Shown: one piece after another, positions 35,264 through 43,884 of the stretch
How the letters are laid out: the number at the start of each line of letters is the position of its first letter
Numbering within the stretch: the stretch's first letter is position 1
Assembly (NCBI GenBank): GCA_022827185.1
Contig: JAJDTM010000026.1
Location: 33,767 to 97,766 of the forward strand
Direction of reading: 5' to 3'
DNA from: Candidatus Poribacteria bacterium
GTDB taxonomy: Bacteria > Poribacteria > WGA-4E > WGA-3G
DNA length: 64,000 nucleotides
Translations under genes and position numbers: made by a program
Notes under the pieces: generated by a model
Seen by the model: only the letters and a program-made list of their open reading frames with translations
Databases searched by the model: none
Told to the model about the DNA's origin: nothing

Positions 35264-36133
35264 ATGAGAAAAACTTATTTTGTTATAGCCATCTTGGCAC
35301 TTTTCAGTTTTGTGACGATGGTTTCAGCCAACGATTTGGCTTTTTATTCAGGTCCCACCAACCCTGGCTGGATTTCCGATAAGGCTGTCCAAGAGAACGT
35401 CAAGGTCATTAAAGATGATGCGGGTATCAAAAGTCTGTTTGAGAACATTGAAGATTTTGGCGATGGCGACGAAGTCGGTGACAATTCGCCACTCGCTAAG
35501 TGGACCAAGGAACATACCGGTAACGGGCAACAAGATGTTATTATTTTGGCTTGTGGAACGTGTCCAAGCGGACTTTACGAGTTCCCGAATAAAGACCCGG
35601 ACGGTTCCAATGTTGAGAACTTCGTTGAAGCCGGTAATATCGTCATTAACGTTGCGGACTGGATTTTCTATATGAGTTACGAGGGCGGTGTCCGAAGCCC
35701 GAATAACGGTCCTACGGGGGCTGCCAATGTCTTTGATATTGACGGACTCAGTTTCGGGGCTCGGGTAGGTGCTATGAAACCGACGGACATCGGCAAAAGA
35801 ATCATTCCGTCAATGAAGGCTTTCAACTCTGATCGTCCGTGGCACGTAGAGCAATTTGATGGTTCTGATTGGGACCTCGTCATTTTCGCAGAGGCTGACA
35901 AAAATAACGCCGATCCAGCCGTCGCTATTAGCAAGTCACCGGGTGACGATGGAACGGGTATGATCGCCGCTATGTGGCAGTCCGCCAGACCCGCATGGCC
36001 CGAAAAGCCTGACATTCGTGGTATCGGTGTTGTTGAATTCATCAACAACTGGCTCGCAGACGAAGCCGAATTCAATGTTGAAGCCAAGAACAAGTTAGCG
36101 ACAACTTGGGGGACAATCAAGCAGACTCGCTAA
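35264..36133 (+). CDS. Secreted protein, unknown function, with shared C-terminal tail
   Basis: 289 residues. The ATG at 35264 is used with AAAAAGGAG upstream; TTG 35255 is too close to that site. Signal peptide to about 23 (VSANDLAF). The mature part includes VKVIKDDAGIKSLF, DVIILACGTCPSGLYEF and a long middle with IVINVADWIFYMSYEGG. The alternating beta-alpha pattern looks like a flavodoxin or class I glutamine-amidotransferase-like fold, but no known active site is clear. The end, VEAKNKLATTWGTIKQTR, nearly repeats the tail of the upstream protein. A terminator follows at 36187. Confidence 0.6.
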   Translation: MRKTYFVIAILALFSFVTMVSANDLAFYSGPTNPGWISDKAVQENVKVIKDDAGIKSLFENIEDFGDGDEVGDNSPLAKWTKEHTGNGQQDVIILACGTCPSGLYEFPNKDPDGSNVENFVEAGNIVINVADWIFYMSYEGGVRSPNNGPTGAANVFDIDGLSFGARVGAMKPTDIGKRIIPSMKAFNSDRPWHVEQFDGSDWDLVIFAEADKNNADPAVAISKSPGDDGTGMIAAMWQSARPAWPEKPDIRGIGVVEFINNWLADEAEFNVEAKNKLATTWGTIKQTR

Positions 36134-36186
36134 TTGCACAAGTTTTATCGTCGAAATAGCAATCAGTTATCTCGGCATCTTCATAT

Positions 36187-36236
36187 AGGGAATTTTCTGT
36201 TGCTGTTTGAGGCAGCGCAGGAAGTTCCCTTTTTTA
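36187..36236 (+). terminator. Intrinsic terminator after the 35264 gene
   Basis: AGGGAATTTTCTG (36187-36199) pairs with CAGGAAGTTCCCT (36218-36230), 13 bp including two G-U pairs, followed by TTTTT. Confidence 0.75.
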
Positions 36237-36241
36237 TTTCG

Positions 36242-36931
36242 TTATCGGATATGTCGATAGAGTTTGGCAAGTTGTTCTGGTGAGAATTTCAAGAAATAGA
36301 GAAGTGTTATCAACCAGTTGTTTGCTGTCGTTCGGATAATGCCCTTCGTCTCCCAGCGCCGTGCAGAGATATGAATGTGAGGAGTAACCAGTGTCGTTTT
36401 GCCGAGTTGGCGTAACGCTTTTGAAAATTCCATTTCCTCCAGAATCGGCATCTCAGGAAAGCCTCCGATCTGCTCGAAAGCTGCGCGCGATAGAAAGATA
36501 CCGCTATCTCCATAAAACACCTTCAGATATTTCCCGCGAATGTTCCCTGCGATCTCGATGGCTCGGTAGAGCATATTTTTTCCGTCAATTTTCTGTCGAA
36601 ACCCACCGCCAACGTATCCTGAAGAGAGTGCCGTTTCTACCGCCGCCAATGCGCCCAGTTCAAGCCAAATGTCGGCGTGTAAGAAGATAAGGATATTGCC
36701 TGATGCAGCCGCTGCCCCGGCATTTAACTGCTTAGAGCGTCCGCGTTCTGATATAAGCACCTTCCCATACTTCTCCGCAATGCAAGTGGAACCATCGGTA
36801 CTGCCACCGTCTACAATGATAAGTTCGTGGTGTCCAAGTTCGGAATGAAGTCGGGAAAGTGTCTGCTCCAGAATCTTTGCTTCGTTCAGCACCGGGATAA
36901 TAATTGATACTTTATCCAACGTTGGCATCAT
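36242..36931 (-). CDS. Family 2 glycosyltransferase (TIGR04283-like)
   Basis: 229 residues. GT-A fold glycosyltransferase with VSIIIPVLNEAKILEQTL at the start, IIVDGGSTDGS for nucleotide-sugar binding and LHADIWLE as the metal-binding region. Further features are GGGFRQKID, GDSGIFLSR and ILEEMEFSKALRQLG. This matches the TIGR04283 subfamily, often found near arsenosugar genes in other bacteria, but none of those are here. It overlaps the end of the terpene cyclase gene by 20 bases, so the pair is translationally coupled. The acceptor could be a product of that cyclase (inference). It has no signal peptide; the C-terminus is weakly hydrophobic. Confidence 0.85.
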   Translation of the reverse strand: MMPTLDKVSIIIPVLNEAKILEQTLSRLHSELGHHELIIVDGGSTDGSTCIAEKYGKVLISERGRSKQLNAGAAAASGNILIFLHADIWLELGALAAVETALSSGYVGGGFRQKIDGKNMLYRAIEIAGNIRGKYLKVFYGDSGIFLSRAAFEQIGGFPEMPILEEMEFSKALRQLGKTTLVTPHIHISARRWETKGIIRTTANNWLITLLYFLKFSPEQLAKLYRHIR

Positions 36932-38675
36932 GAACTTGAGAGAGTATTTGCGATAACTGATTCAGGGCAAGTATCGGAAACACAGATGCATAAATCGGAT
37001 CTGCATATCCGCCGATGATTTCCCAGTATATACCGACACACGCTGCTTGCCATGAACCGTCTTCTCGCTGATGTTTGAGTAGGAACTTTATACCGTTTTG
37101 AGCCGCTCGGTTTTCAGGGTTTGCCAGTAGAAGGGCATAAGTACTCCATGCTGTCTGTTCCACTGTGCTTTCAGTCGGATTTCCGAACATATCTTCGCCC
37201 CAACCACCGTCTGTATTTTGGCTGCGTTCTAACCATGCGATGCCGCGATGGACTTCTGTTGTGTCTGCTAAACCTGCTTTCACCAGTGCAGCAATAGCAC
37301 AAGCGGTGCCGTACGTATCTTTTGCCAACCAGAGGTCTCGCCAGTAACCCTCACGCTGAATTTGACGGCGAAGCCAATTGAGACCGCGTTGTATTTCGTT
37401 TTGGACATTCGGTTTATCAATAACATCACTTTTACCAAGCGCGAGTAGGGCTTCAATTGCATGTGCGGTGATACTGACGCATCCGACATCTCCTTGTCCG
37501 GGTTGATATGTGCTCCAGCTTCCATCGCGTACTTGTTGTGTCTTTAACCATGTAATCCCGCGAAGGATCGCTGCATCTAAAGTCGGTGGGTTAGCGGAGG
37601 TATCCGGACGGCGTGAACGTATGAGTGCGAGGGTGCCGAGTGCTGTATCGTCCGCGTCGCTTGGAAGGGTGCTATCGCCTAATCCTGAAAATGCCCAACC
37701 ACCATCCGCGTTTTGATGTTCGACGAGCCATTGGGCTGCACGTTTCACCTTATCCGTGAGTTCATCGTTGGGCGGCGCGGTTTTCTCGTCTACGGAATAT
37801 ACTTCTGTCAGGGCAATGATGCTCAACGCAGTATCCCAGACATTGAGGTTTAATGCCTCTCGGCATCCGCCATCAGAATTGCGAGTCTTCTGGAGCCAGG
37901 CAATGCTGCCTTCAATGAGTCTACTGATCTCGTCGTTCGCTTCCCACTTTTCTTGGAGTTCAATGAGTGCCAAGACCGAAAGCGCAGTGATATAGTTCAC
38001 CCGAAACCAACTGCCATCGCTGAGAACATGTGCTTTCAACCACGCAAATAGTGCCGCGATCATTTCAGGACGTTTTGCGGTGTTCAATTCAATCATAATG
38101 AAAACAGGGACAAGTGTATGTTGTTCGGCAATGAACAGCGCGTCAAACATAGATGTATTGAACAGCGCGACGGGCGGTAAACGGTGTCTCGGCGGTTTCA
38201 ATCGACTGCCAAGTAGCGGTATCTTTGTCAATTGCCTCGCGAGTTTCATGAGTGGCAAGGCGTTTTCTGACAAGGTCAACTCGTTCCAGTCAAATTGGTT
38301 AAAAGCCGCGTAAGCCAATTTGACTAAGGCAAGATCGGGGGCTGATTTTGGAATAGATGCCAGTAGTTTTTGGAGGGATAGGTGTGGTGTTCGTTGGTGA
38401 ACTTGATCCAGAATTAGATGGACAAATCGGGTCGCTTCTGCGTTTGATATGTTCGCAGTGTCTAATCCCCAGCCACCCTCTTCGTTCTGGTTTTCAATAA
38501 ACCACTCGGTGAGTGTAGGTTCTGGAGTTTCGCCGCGTGCGAGTTGGATCCAGGCGTATGCACAACTCGGGAATGTACTTGAGGAGAGTTGTCCCTCAAA
38601 ATTTCCGTCTTTGTGTTGTTGCGTAAGCAGAAACGCAGTACTGCGCGTTAATGCAGATGAAACTTCTTCTTTCAT
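36912..38675 (-). CDS. Squalene-hopene-cyclase-like class II terpene cyclase
   Basis: 587 residues, an alpha-alpha barrel with many QW-like repeats (DGGW, DGSW, GGWG). The catalytic protonating motif D-x-D-D is present as Asp340-Ala-Asp342-Asp343 in SDADDTALGTLAL, as in squalene-hopene cyclases. It would cyclise a linear polyprene such as squalene to a polycyclic, hopanoid-like product at the membrane. The QW spacing and N-terminal half differ enough that the exact substrate is uncertain. It lies in a minus-strand run: LamG protein, this cyclase, glycosyltransferase. The ribosome site is weak and the start is 48 bases after the LamG gene. Confidence 0.85.
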   Translation of the reverse strand: MKEEVSSALTRSTAFLLTQQHKDGNFEGQLSSSTFPSCAYAWIQLARGETPEPTLTEWFIENQNEEGGWGLDTANISNAEATRFVHLILDQVHQRTPHLSLQKLLASIPKSAPDLALVKLAYAAFNQFDWNELTLSENALPLMKLARQLTKIPLLGSRLKPPRHRLPPVALFNTSMFDALFIAEQHTLVPVFIMIELNTAKRPEMIAALFAWLKAHVLSDGSWFRVNYITALSVLALIELQEKWEANDEISRLIEGSIAWLQKTRNSDGGCREALNLNVWDTALSIIALTEVYSVDEKTAPPNDELTDKVKRAAQWLVEHQNADGGWAFSGLGDSTLPSDADDTALGTLALIRSRRPDTSANPPTLDAAILRGITWLKTQQVRDGSWSTYQPGQGDVGCVSITAHAIEALLALGKSDVIDKPNVQNEIQRGLNWLRRQIQREGYWRDLWLAKDTYGTACAIAALVKAGLADTTEVHRGIAWLERSQNTDGGWGEDMFGNPTESTVEQTAWSTYALLLANPENRAAQNGIKFLLKHQREDGSWQAACVGIYWEIIGGYADPIYASVFPILALNQLSQILSQVHDANVG

Positions 38676-38723
38676 AGTACTTTGGAAATCTATGAGCTGC
38701 CCAAAAGCAGTCTGTTGGTTACT

Positions 38724-39512
38724 TTACTTATTCGTTTTAAGGTAACCCCATAGGGTTGGCAACGTGAATTCGGAATATTCAACTGCTTGTGGCGCGTCCA
38801 AATTTGGGCTCAGTACATCAGCCTCTCTGGCAATATTACTGATTCGGACTTCGTCGATTAATCCTTTCCACTTAAACTGGCGAGTGTTCTTGCTGCCGAT
38901 GATGACATCAAATCCTGCTGCACCTGCGAGTTTACCGCCATGGTTCGTTGAACCGACCTCTTTTCCGTCAATATAGAGTTTGACCTGATTGGAATCGTAG
39001 GTGCCAGCGACGTGCTGCCACTGCTCTAATTCTAACGCGTCTGTCGCGCCAGCGAACGCAGTTCCTTTTTCCGTGTTAAGGTGAAATTTAGCGATGCCGT
39101 TCTGAACACCTAAATGGTAGGCACCCGGTGGTCCATCCCAGTTCGTGAAGATGAGTCGCCATCCAGTCAAATCTTCGGGATAGACCCAGGCTTCGATTGT
39201 AATTTCGAGTTTCGGTATAAGAATATCTGCTTCGCCGAGCGAGATCACCGTATTTCCGTCAAAGACAAACGATTTACCGGGTTTATTCTCTTTATTCCAT
39301 GTTTGATTCGCGTCCCACGCCGCTTTTCCTTCCACCTCACCTTTGACTTTGTTATCGGAGGTATCTACGATATTACCCCCGTCAAAATGCCACAAACCGA
39401 GGGTTGATTCATCGGGTAGATACTCAAATCCACCAGCAGCGAAACTGATAATTGCTGGAAGGATGAGAAACACGTATAATAAAAACGTATATTGCCATTT
39501 TATCAGATCCAT
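38724..39512 (-). CDS. Secreted LamG-domain (concanavalin-like) protein
   Basis: 262 residues. Signal peptide to about 26 (ISFAAGG). The LamG domain is clear: TLGLWHFDG, SFVFDGNT, ITIEAWVYPEDL, WQHVAGTYDSNQVKLYIDGKEVG, GLIDEVRI. Such domains bind carbohydrate or protein. The end reads EFTLPTLWGYLKTNK, which resembles the short tail of the two secreted proteins at 34322 and 35264. AAGGAG precedes the ATG. It heads the operon with the terpene cyclase and glycosyltransferase; a functional link is not evident. Confidence 0.85.
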   Translation of the reverse strand: MDLIKWQYTFLLYVFLILPAIISFAAGGFEYLPDESTLGLWHFDGGNIVDTSDNKVKGEVEGKAAWDANQTWNKENKPGKSFVFDGNTVISLGEADILIPKLEITIEAWVYPEDLTGWRLIFTNWDGPPGAYHLGVQNGIAKFHLNTEKGTAFAGATDALELEQWQHVAGTYDSNQVKLYIDGKEVGSTNHGGKLAGAAGFDVIIGSKNTRQFKWKGLIDEVRISNIAREADVLSPNLDAPQAVEYSEFTLPTLWGYLKTNK

Positions 39513-39548
39513 GTTTTACTCCTTCTGTATGACTCAATTTTGATGAAT

Positions 39549-39578
39549 AGTTTAGCACACAAGAACCGCCGAAGTCAA
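39549..39578 (-). promoter_or_regulatory. Promoter of the LamG-cyclase-glycosyltransferase operon
   Basis: Minus-strand TTGACT (39573-39578), 18-base spacer, TAAACT (39549-39554). A perfect 9-bp inverted repeat ACATTTAGT/ACTAAATGT (39619-39627, 39645-39653) lies between this and the divergent receptor promoter and could be an operator. Confidence 0.5.
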
Positions 39579-39679
39579 TGTTTTTAGTCGAGAATTCGTA
39601 AAGGGTCTCCGTCGCTCTACATTTAGTAACTACGCCTTTCACGAACTAAATGTTCTAAAGATTGTCCGATCTTACATAA

Positions 39680-39708
39680 TTGACTGCAACTCCAAAATGT
39701 GCTATAAT
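39680..39708 (+). promoter_or_regulatory. Promoter of the TonB-dependent receptor gene
   Basis: TTGACT (39680-39685), 17-base spacer, TATAAT (39703-39708); start codon at 39752. Confidence 0.7.
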
Positions 39709-39751
39709 AACCATATAGAAGTGGATATATCATACTTTGAGGTGCATCTGA

Positions 39752-41758
39752 ATGTTTAGTTCCAATTTTCGGAAGCTGGTATATCTAATTTTTTCCACGC
39801 TGTTTTTAGGATTAACGAGTCTGGTTGCGATTTTCGCTGAGGAGCGTACCACGCCTATAGAATTGGAAAAGATTGTTGTGACACCGGGGCGTTTTACAAT
39901 TTATGAGGGAGCATCAGCGCGGATTTCCCTATCTAAGCAGGAGATTGAACGTTTTCCGTTGGTTGACAATGATGTGATGCGCGCGGGACATGTTTTTCCG
40001 GGCGTGATCTCAAGCGACTATAGCGCGCGATTCAGTGTGCGAGGGGGCGAGAAGGACGATATTTCAGTTAGATTGGATGGCATGGAACTCTACAATCCGT
40101 ATCATCTACAGGACTTCGGCGGCGCGGTTTCACTTATCGGTTTGGATCTCGTTCAGGACACGCAATTATTGATGGGCGGATTTCCTGCCGCGTATGGGGA
40201 AAAGATGTCCGGCGTTTTTGACATCACAACAAGGGAACCGAATACTGAACAATTCTCCGCAAATTTTGGGCTAGATCTGGTTAACGCGACGGCAACTCTG
40301 GAGGGACCGCTCACGGAAAAAGGCAGTTGGATCCTATCTGCACGACGTGGGTATATTGATCTCATTCTCGCACTCATTGACCTTGATGAAGACTATAATC
40401 CGCAGTATGCCGATGTCTATGGGAAGTTCATATACCGACTGACCCCATCAGACACACTCACGCTTAATGGATTATACGGTTGGGACAAGAATCATCAACG
40501 TTTGGATGATGTAGACAGTAACTTGGATTCCCTGTATAACAATTCAACAGCTTGGGCAAAATGGCGACATGCCTTTAATGATTCATACTGGACAGATGTG
40601 TTTGTTTTCGGTGGTATTTCTGATCAGGATAGAATGAGCGGGAGGGCGGACTCTGACAATCGAAATTTCAGGTTTTTCGGCACAAAAACGGAATTTACAG
40701 CAAACTTTTTTGATGATCACACCGTTCGTACAGGTGTAACGTGGCGATGGTTGACAGCGCAATATCAATATAACGTCCAAGAACGGCAAGCGGGTATAAA
40801 TGTATACAAACCGATTCTTGCGGATGTTGACGAGAGTGGCAGCGAATTCAGCGCGTTCCTACAAGATGAGTGGCAGCTTCACTCGAAACTTGCGCTCAAT
40901 GTCGGCGGGCGTTACGTCTACCAGCAGTATCGAGAAGAAGGTATCCAGCGTTATGAAATTGGACCGCGAATCGCACTTGCAGTAAAACCGACGCGCAACT
41001 TTATCTTACGCGGGGCTTGGGGCATTTACCATCAGCCCGTTAGCCTCATGGGAGTCCCTGTGGAGGATGGTATCGAAACGGTGGGACGTGCCGAAAGTGC
41101 TGGACATTACGTCATTGGTGCTGAATATACGCCTACCGATAATTTCTTTATGCGTGTAGAAGGCTATTACAATACATTTGATAATCTTGTTGGACGGCTT
41201 CGCGAATTCGGACGGCAAAATCAGATTTTCGTCCCGCCGCAATCCGGGGATGCAAAAGGACTTGATGTGTTCATGACACATGCGGTTTCAAATCGTTTAA
41301 CATGGACACTCGGTTATGCTTACGGCGTTGCCAAAGAGGTCGCTGGTGGCACAAATATCTTTCGCCAATATGACCGACGGCACTCCTTTGCTATTAGCAG
41401 TAACTATCAGTTTGCACCGATGTGGCATCTCTATCTCAGTTGGCGTTTTCATACTGGTCAGCCGAGAACACCTCTTATTCACACGGAAGTTCTGCAACCT
41501 GATGGGAGTATCCTTTGTGACCGGCAGTTTGGTGCTATCCACTCAGAACGGATGCCCGCTTATCATAGCCTCGATTTTCGCATTACAAAGCGGAGTTCGT
41601 ATCAGCGATGGGAACTGTCTTGGTATTTCCAAATTTTAAACTTATATAACCGGAGGAACTTGGATCAATATGCCTTTAGTGAAGTCGAGGGATGCACTGT
41701 TGAAGGAGAACCCCTGTTACCAATCCTTCCGACCCTGGGAGTGACGATGCGTTTCTAA
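39752..41758 (+). CDS. TonB-dependent outer-membrane receptor
   Basis: 668 residues. Signal peptide to about 31 (AIFAEE). A TonB-box-like segment IELEKIVVTPGR sits near 38-49, a plug domain (about 55-155) contains FSVRGGEKDDISVRLDGMELYNPYH, and a beta-barrel runs to the terminal Phe (VTMRF), as outer-membrane insertion requires. It would import a siderophore, vitamin B12 or glycan using TonB energy; the substrate is not inferable. No ExbB/TonB gene is in the window. The gene has its own promoter and GAGGTG 5' of ATG. Confidence 0.92.
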   Translation: MFSSNFRKLVYLIFSTLFLGLTSLVAIFAEERTTPIELEKIVVTPGRFTIYEGASARISLSKQEIERFPLVDNDVMRAGHVFPGVISSDYSARFSVRGGEKDDISVRLDGMELYNPYHLQDFGGAVSLIGLDLVQDTQLLMGGFPAAYGEKMSGVFDITTREPNTEQFSANFGLDLVNATATLEGPLTEKGSWILSARRGYIDLILALIDLDEDYNPQYADVYGKFIYRLTPSDTLTLNGLYGWDKNHQRLDDVDSNLDSLYNNSTAWAKWRHAFNDSYWTDVFVFGGISDQDRMSGRADSDNRNFRFFGTKTEFTANFFDDHTVRTGVTWRWLTAQYQYNVQERQAGINVYKPILADVDESGSEFSAFLQDEWQLHSKLALNVGGRYVYQQYREEGIQRYEIGPRIALAVKPTRNFILRGAWGIYHQPVSLMGVPVEDGIETVGRAESAGHYVIGAEYTPTDNFFMRVEGYYNTFDNLVGRLREFGRQNQIFVPPQSGDAKGLDVFMTHAVSNRLTWTLGYAYGVAKEVAGGTNIFRQYDRRHSFAISSNYQFAPMWHLYLSWRFHTGQPRTPLIHTEVLQPDGSILCDRQFGAIHSERMPAYHSLDFRITKRSSYQRWELSWYFQILNLYNRRNLDQYAFSEVEGCTVEGEPLLPILPTLGVTMRF

Positions 41759-41890
41759 CAACACGCAGTTCCTTTTCTGTAGGCGCGGATTGTACGTGCA
41801 GTTTCGGCGTGATGGTGTATTGTATTCGCGACCTCCAAACAATTTTTTCAAGTTTCAAGGTCCTCACTGGTTTGCAAGAGAGATGAAAAG

Positions 41891-42334
41891 ATGTTTAGAC
41901 ATATCAAAAAACTTCTAAAAAAGATACGGCAGCAGTATATAAGAAATTTACAGGGACGGAATTTACCGAAGGCTGCGCCCAGTGTGTCGGAAGCGATTCT
42001 TCCGTTGGACGCGGACACTTACACGCTTACGCCGAATCAACTCAAAGAGATGATGGACGAAGGTAAACCGTTTATTTTGTTGGATGTACGAGAGAAATGG
42101 GAGTATGAAATGGTGCACCTTGAAGGCGCGATGTTGATCCCTTTGGGTGAGCTGCCGAGACGGTTTAGGGAAGTTACCCCAGCGGTTGAGGTTATCGTAT
42201 ATTGCCACTGGGGGATGCGAAGCCTTGATGCAGCATTTCTTTTACAACAACTCGGTTTTAAATCGGTGAAGAGTTTGGTCGGTGGTATTGATCGGTGGGC
42301 GCAGGAAATTGATGCGCGAATCCTTCGGTATTAG
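41891..42334 (+). CDS. Single-domain rhodanese-like sulfurtransferase with basic N-terminus
   Basis: 147 residues. An N-terminal basic stretch (about 1-30, KKLLKKIRQQY) precedes one rhodanese domain. Its motifs are FILLDVREKWEYEMVHLEGAMLIP and the active-site loop YCHWGMRS, with Cys105 and the C-x4-R Arg110 of the classic persulfide loop. Unlike the rhodanese at 1850, this one has the canonical loop. Cytoplasmic by sequence. Gene neighbours give no clue to partner. Two short hairpins (42397-42415 and 42420-42434) follow before the convergent regulator gene. Confidence 0.85.
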   Translation: MFRHIKKLLKKIRQQYIRNLQGRNLPKAAPSVSEAILPLDADTYTLTPNQLKEMMDEGKPFILLDVREKWEYEMVHLEGAMLIPLGELPRRFREVTPAVEVIVYCHWGMRSLDAAFLLQQLGFKSVKSLVGGIDRWAQEIDARILRY

Positions 42335-42457
42335 TCCGGAGCAGTAATTTCTGTTCTTTAAACCCCCTAAAGAATCAGAATCAGAATCAACGGTATGAAT
42401 GCCTTATGGGCATTCCCCGCCCCTTATCAGGGGGACTTTAATGAGAAATATTTCCGG

Positions 42458-43849
42458 CTACGGTTCTGTTTTGAAGTCTTGGCTCTGGAGTTCATATTTC
42501 TGCATCCGGTGTTGGAGTTTACGACGCGAAATACCGAGCAGTTTTGCGGCTTGAATTTGGTTCCCATTGCTTTTCGTCAACGCGCTGCACACATATTCCT
42601 TAATAATATCGTCAAGCGAAACCCCTTCCTCTGGAATATCAAATTCAACGTCGGTGGTTGGCAGCGATGTATCTAAAATCTCCGGCGGCAATTCATCTTT
42701 ATCTATCACCTCATTTTCTGAGAGCACAAAGATCCGGCGTAGATAGTTTTCTAATTGCCGAATGTTGCCGGGCCACTCGTAACGTCGGAGTGCTGACATT
42801 GCTTGCGGCGTAACCTGCTTCGGTAACGCCTCCGCATACTCGTTACTGAATTTCTGGATGAGGAAATTCACGAGCATGGGAATATCCTCAGGGTGTTCTC
42901 GAAGCGGTGGGACGTGAAGCGGAATCACATTCAAACGAAAATAGAGATCGTCTCGGAATGTTCCGTCTCGGACTGCCTGAATGAGGTCCTTGTTCGTGGC
43001 GGCAATTACACAAACATCAATTTTAATACTCTGAGTGCCGCCGACTCGGCGTATCTCGCGTTCTTCAAGGACTTGTAAGAGTTTGCTCTGTGTCTGCGTC
43101 GGAAGGTCGCCGATCTCATCAAGGAAGAGGATTCCTTCATTTGCGACTTCAAACAGCCCTTTCTTCTGCTGTGCAGCGTCTGTAAATGCTCCTTTTTCGT
43201 GTCCAAAGAGTTCGCTTTCAATCAGCGTATCTGGAATCGCACCACAGTTAACAGCGATGAAAGGTTTATCTTTTCTAAGTCCGTGTTTATGGAGTGCTCG
43301 TGCAACTAAACTTTTCCCGGAGCCTGTTTCTCCAGTGATGAGAACTTGCGTGACACCACGATGCAAGATCCGAGCCATCTTTTTGAAAAGTTCCTGCATC
43401 TGCTCACTTTCACCTACAATTTCATCAATCTGAATTTCAGGCGTTGGATCATCGGTCCCGCTTTCGGGTTCTCCGAGCGCGCCGCGCGTCTGCAAGGCGT
43501 GCTTTACTTCTCGTTTTAGAACATCAACTTGAATCGGTTTTTCGAGGTAATAGAACGCCCCTTCATGTGCCACAAGATTAACAGCATCGTTCAATTCGGC
43601 GTACGCTGTCATGATAAGGACCGGCAGGTCTGGATCGGTACGCTTTATTTCGCGAAGCAGATCTCGACCTTCAAACCGTGAAGACATCCACATGTCGCTG
43701 ATAACGAGGTCAAACATTTGCTGCGCTAAGCTTTCAAGTGCGGCTTTGCTGTCTTCAACGATTTCAACCGAATAGCCTTCACGTTTTAAAATACGCTGTA
43801 AAATTGTCAGTTGTGCTTGGTCGTCGTCTACGATTAGTATTGATGCCAT
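42458..43849 (-). CDS. Sigma54-dependent response regulator, NtrC family
   Basis: 463 residues in three domains. A receiver (1-120) has phospho-acceptor Asp52 in VISDMWM. A sigma54 AAA+ domain has Walker A GETGSGKSLVARAL and the GAFTDA version of the GAFTGA loop. The C-terminus (about 415-455) is a Fis-type helix-turn-helix (GNQIQAAKLLGISRRKLQHRM). It would activate sigma54 promoters after phosphorylation by the sensor kinase encoded just upstream in the operon. AAGGAG precedes the ATG. The regulated promoters are unknown. Confidence 0.93.
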   Translation of the reverse strand: MASILIVDDDQAQLTILQRILKREGYSVEIVEDSKAALESLAQQMFDLVISDMWMSSRFEGRDLLREIKRTDPDLPVLIMTAYAELNDAVNLVAHEGAFYYLEKPIQVDVLKREVKHALQTRGALGEPESGTDDPTPEIQIDEIVGESEQMQELFKKMARILHRGVTQVLITGETGSGKSLVARALHKHGLRKDKPFIAVNCGAIPDTLIESELFGHEKGAFTDAAQQKKGLFEVANEGILFLDEIGDLPTQTQSKLLQVLEEREIRRVGGTQSIKIDVCVIAATNKDLIQAVRDGTFRDDLYFRLNVIPLHVPPLREHPEDIPMLVNFLIQKFSNEYAEALPKQVTPQAMSALRRYEWPGNIRQLENYLRRIFVLSENEVIDKDELPPEILDTSLPTTDVEFDIPEEGVSLDDIIKEYVCSALTKSNGNQIQAAKLLGISRRKLQHRMQKYELQSQDFKTEP

Positions 43850-43884
43850 TTTTTTCTCCTTGTTGAGCCGTTGACTTGGTAAAT

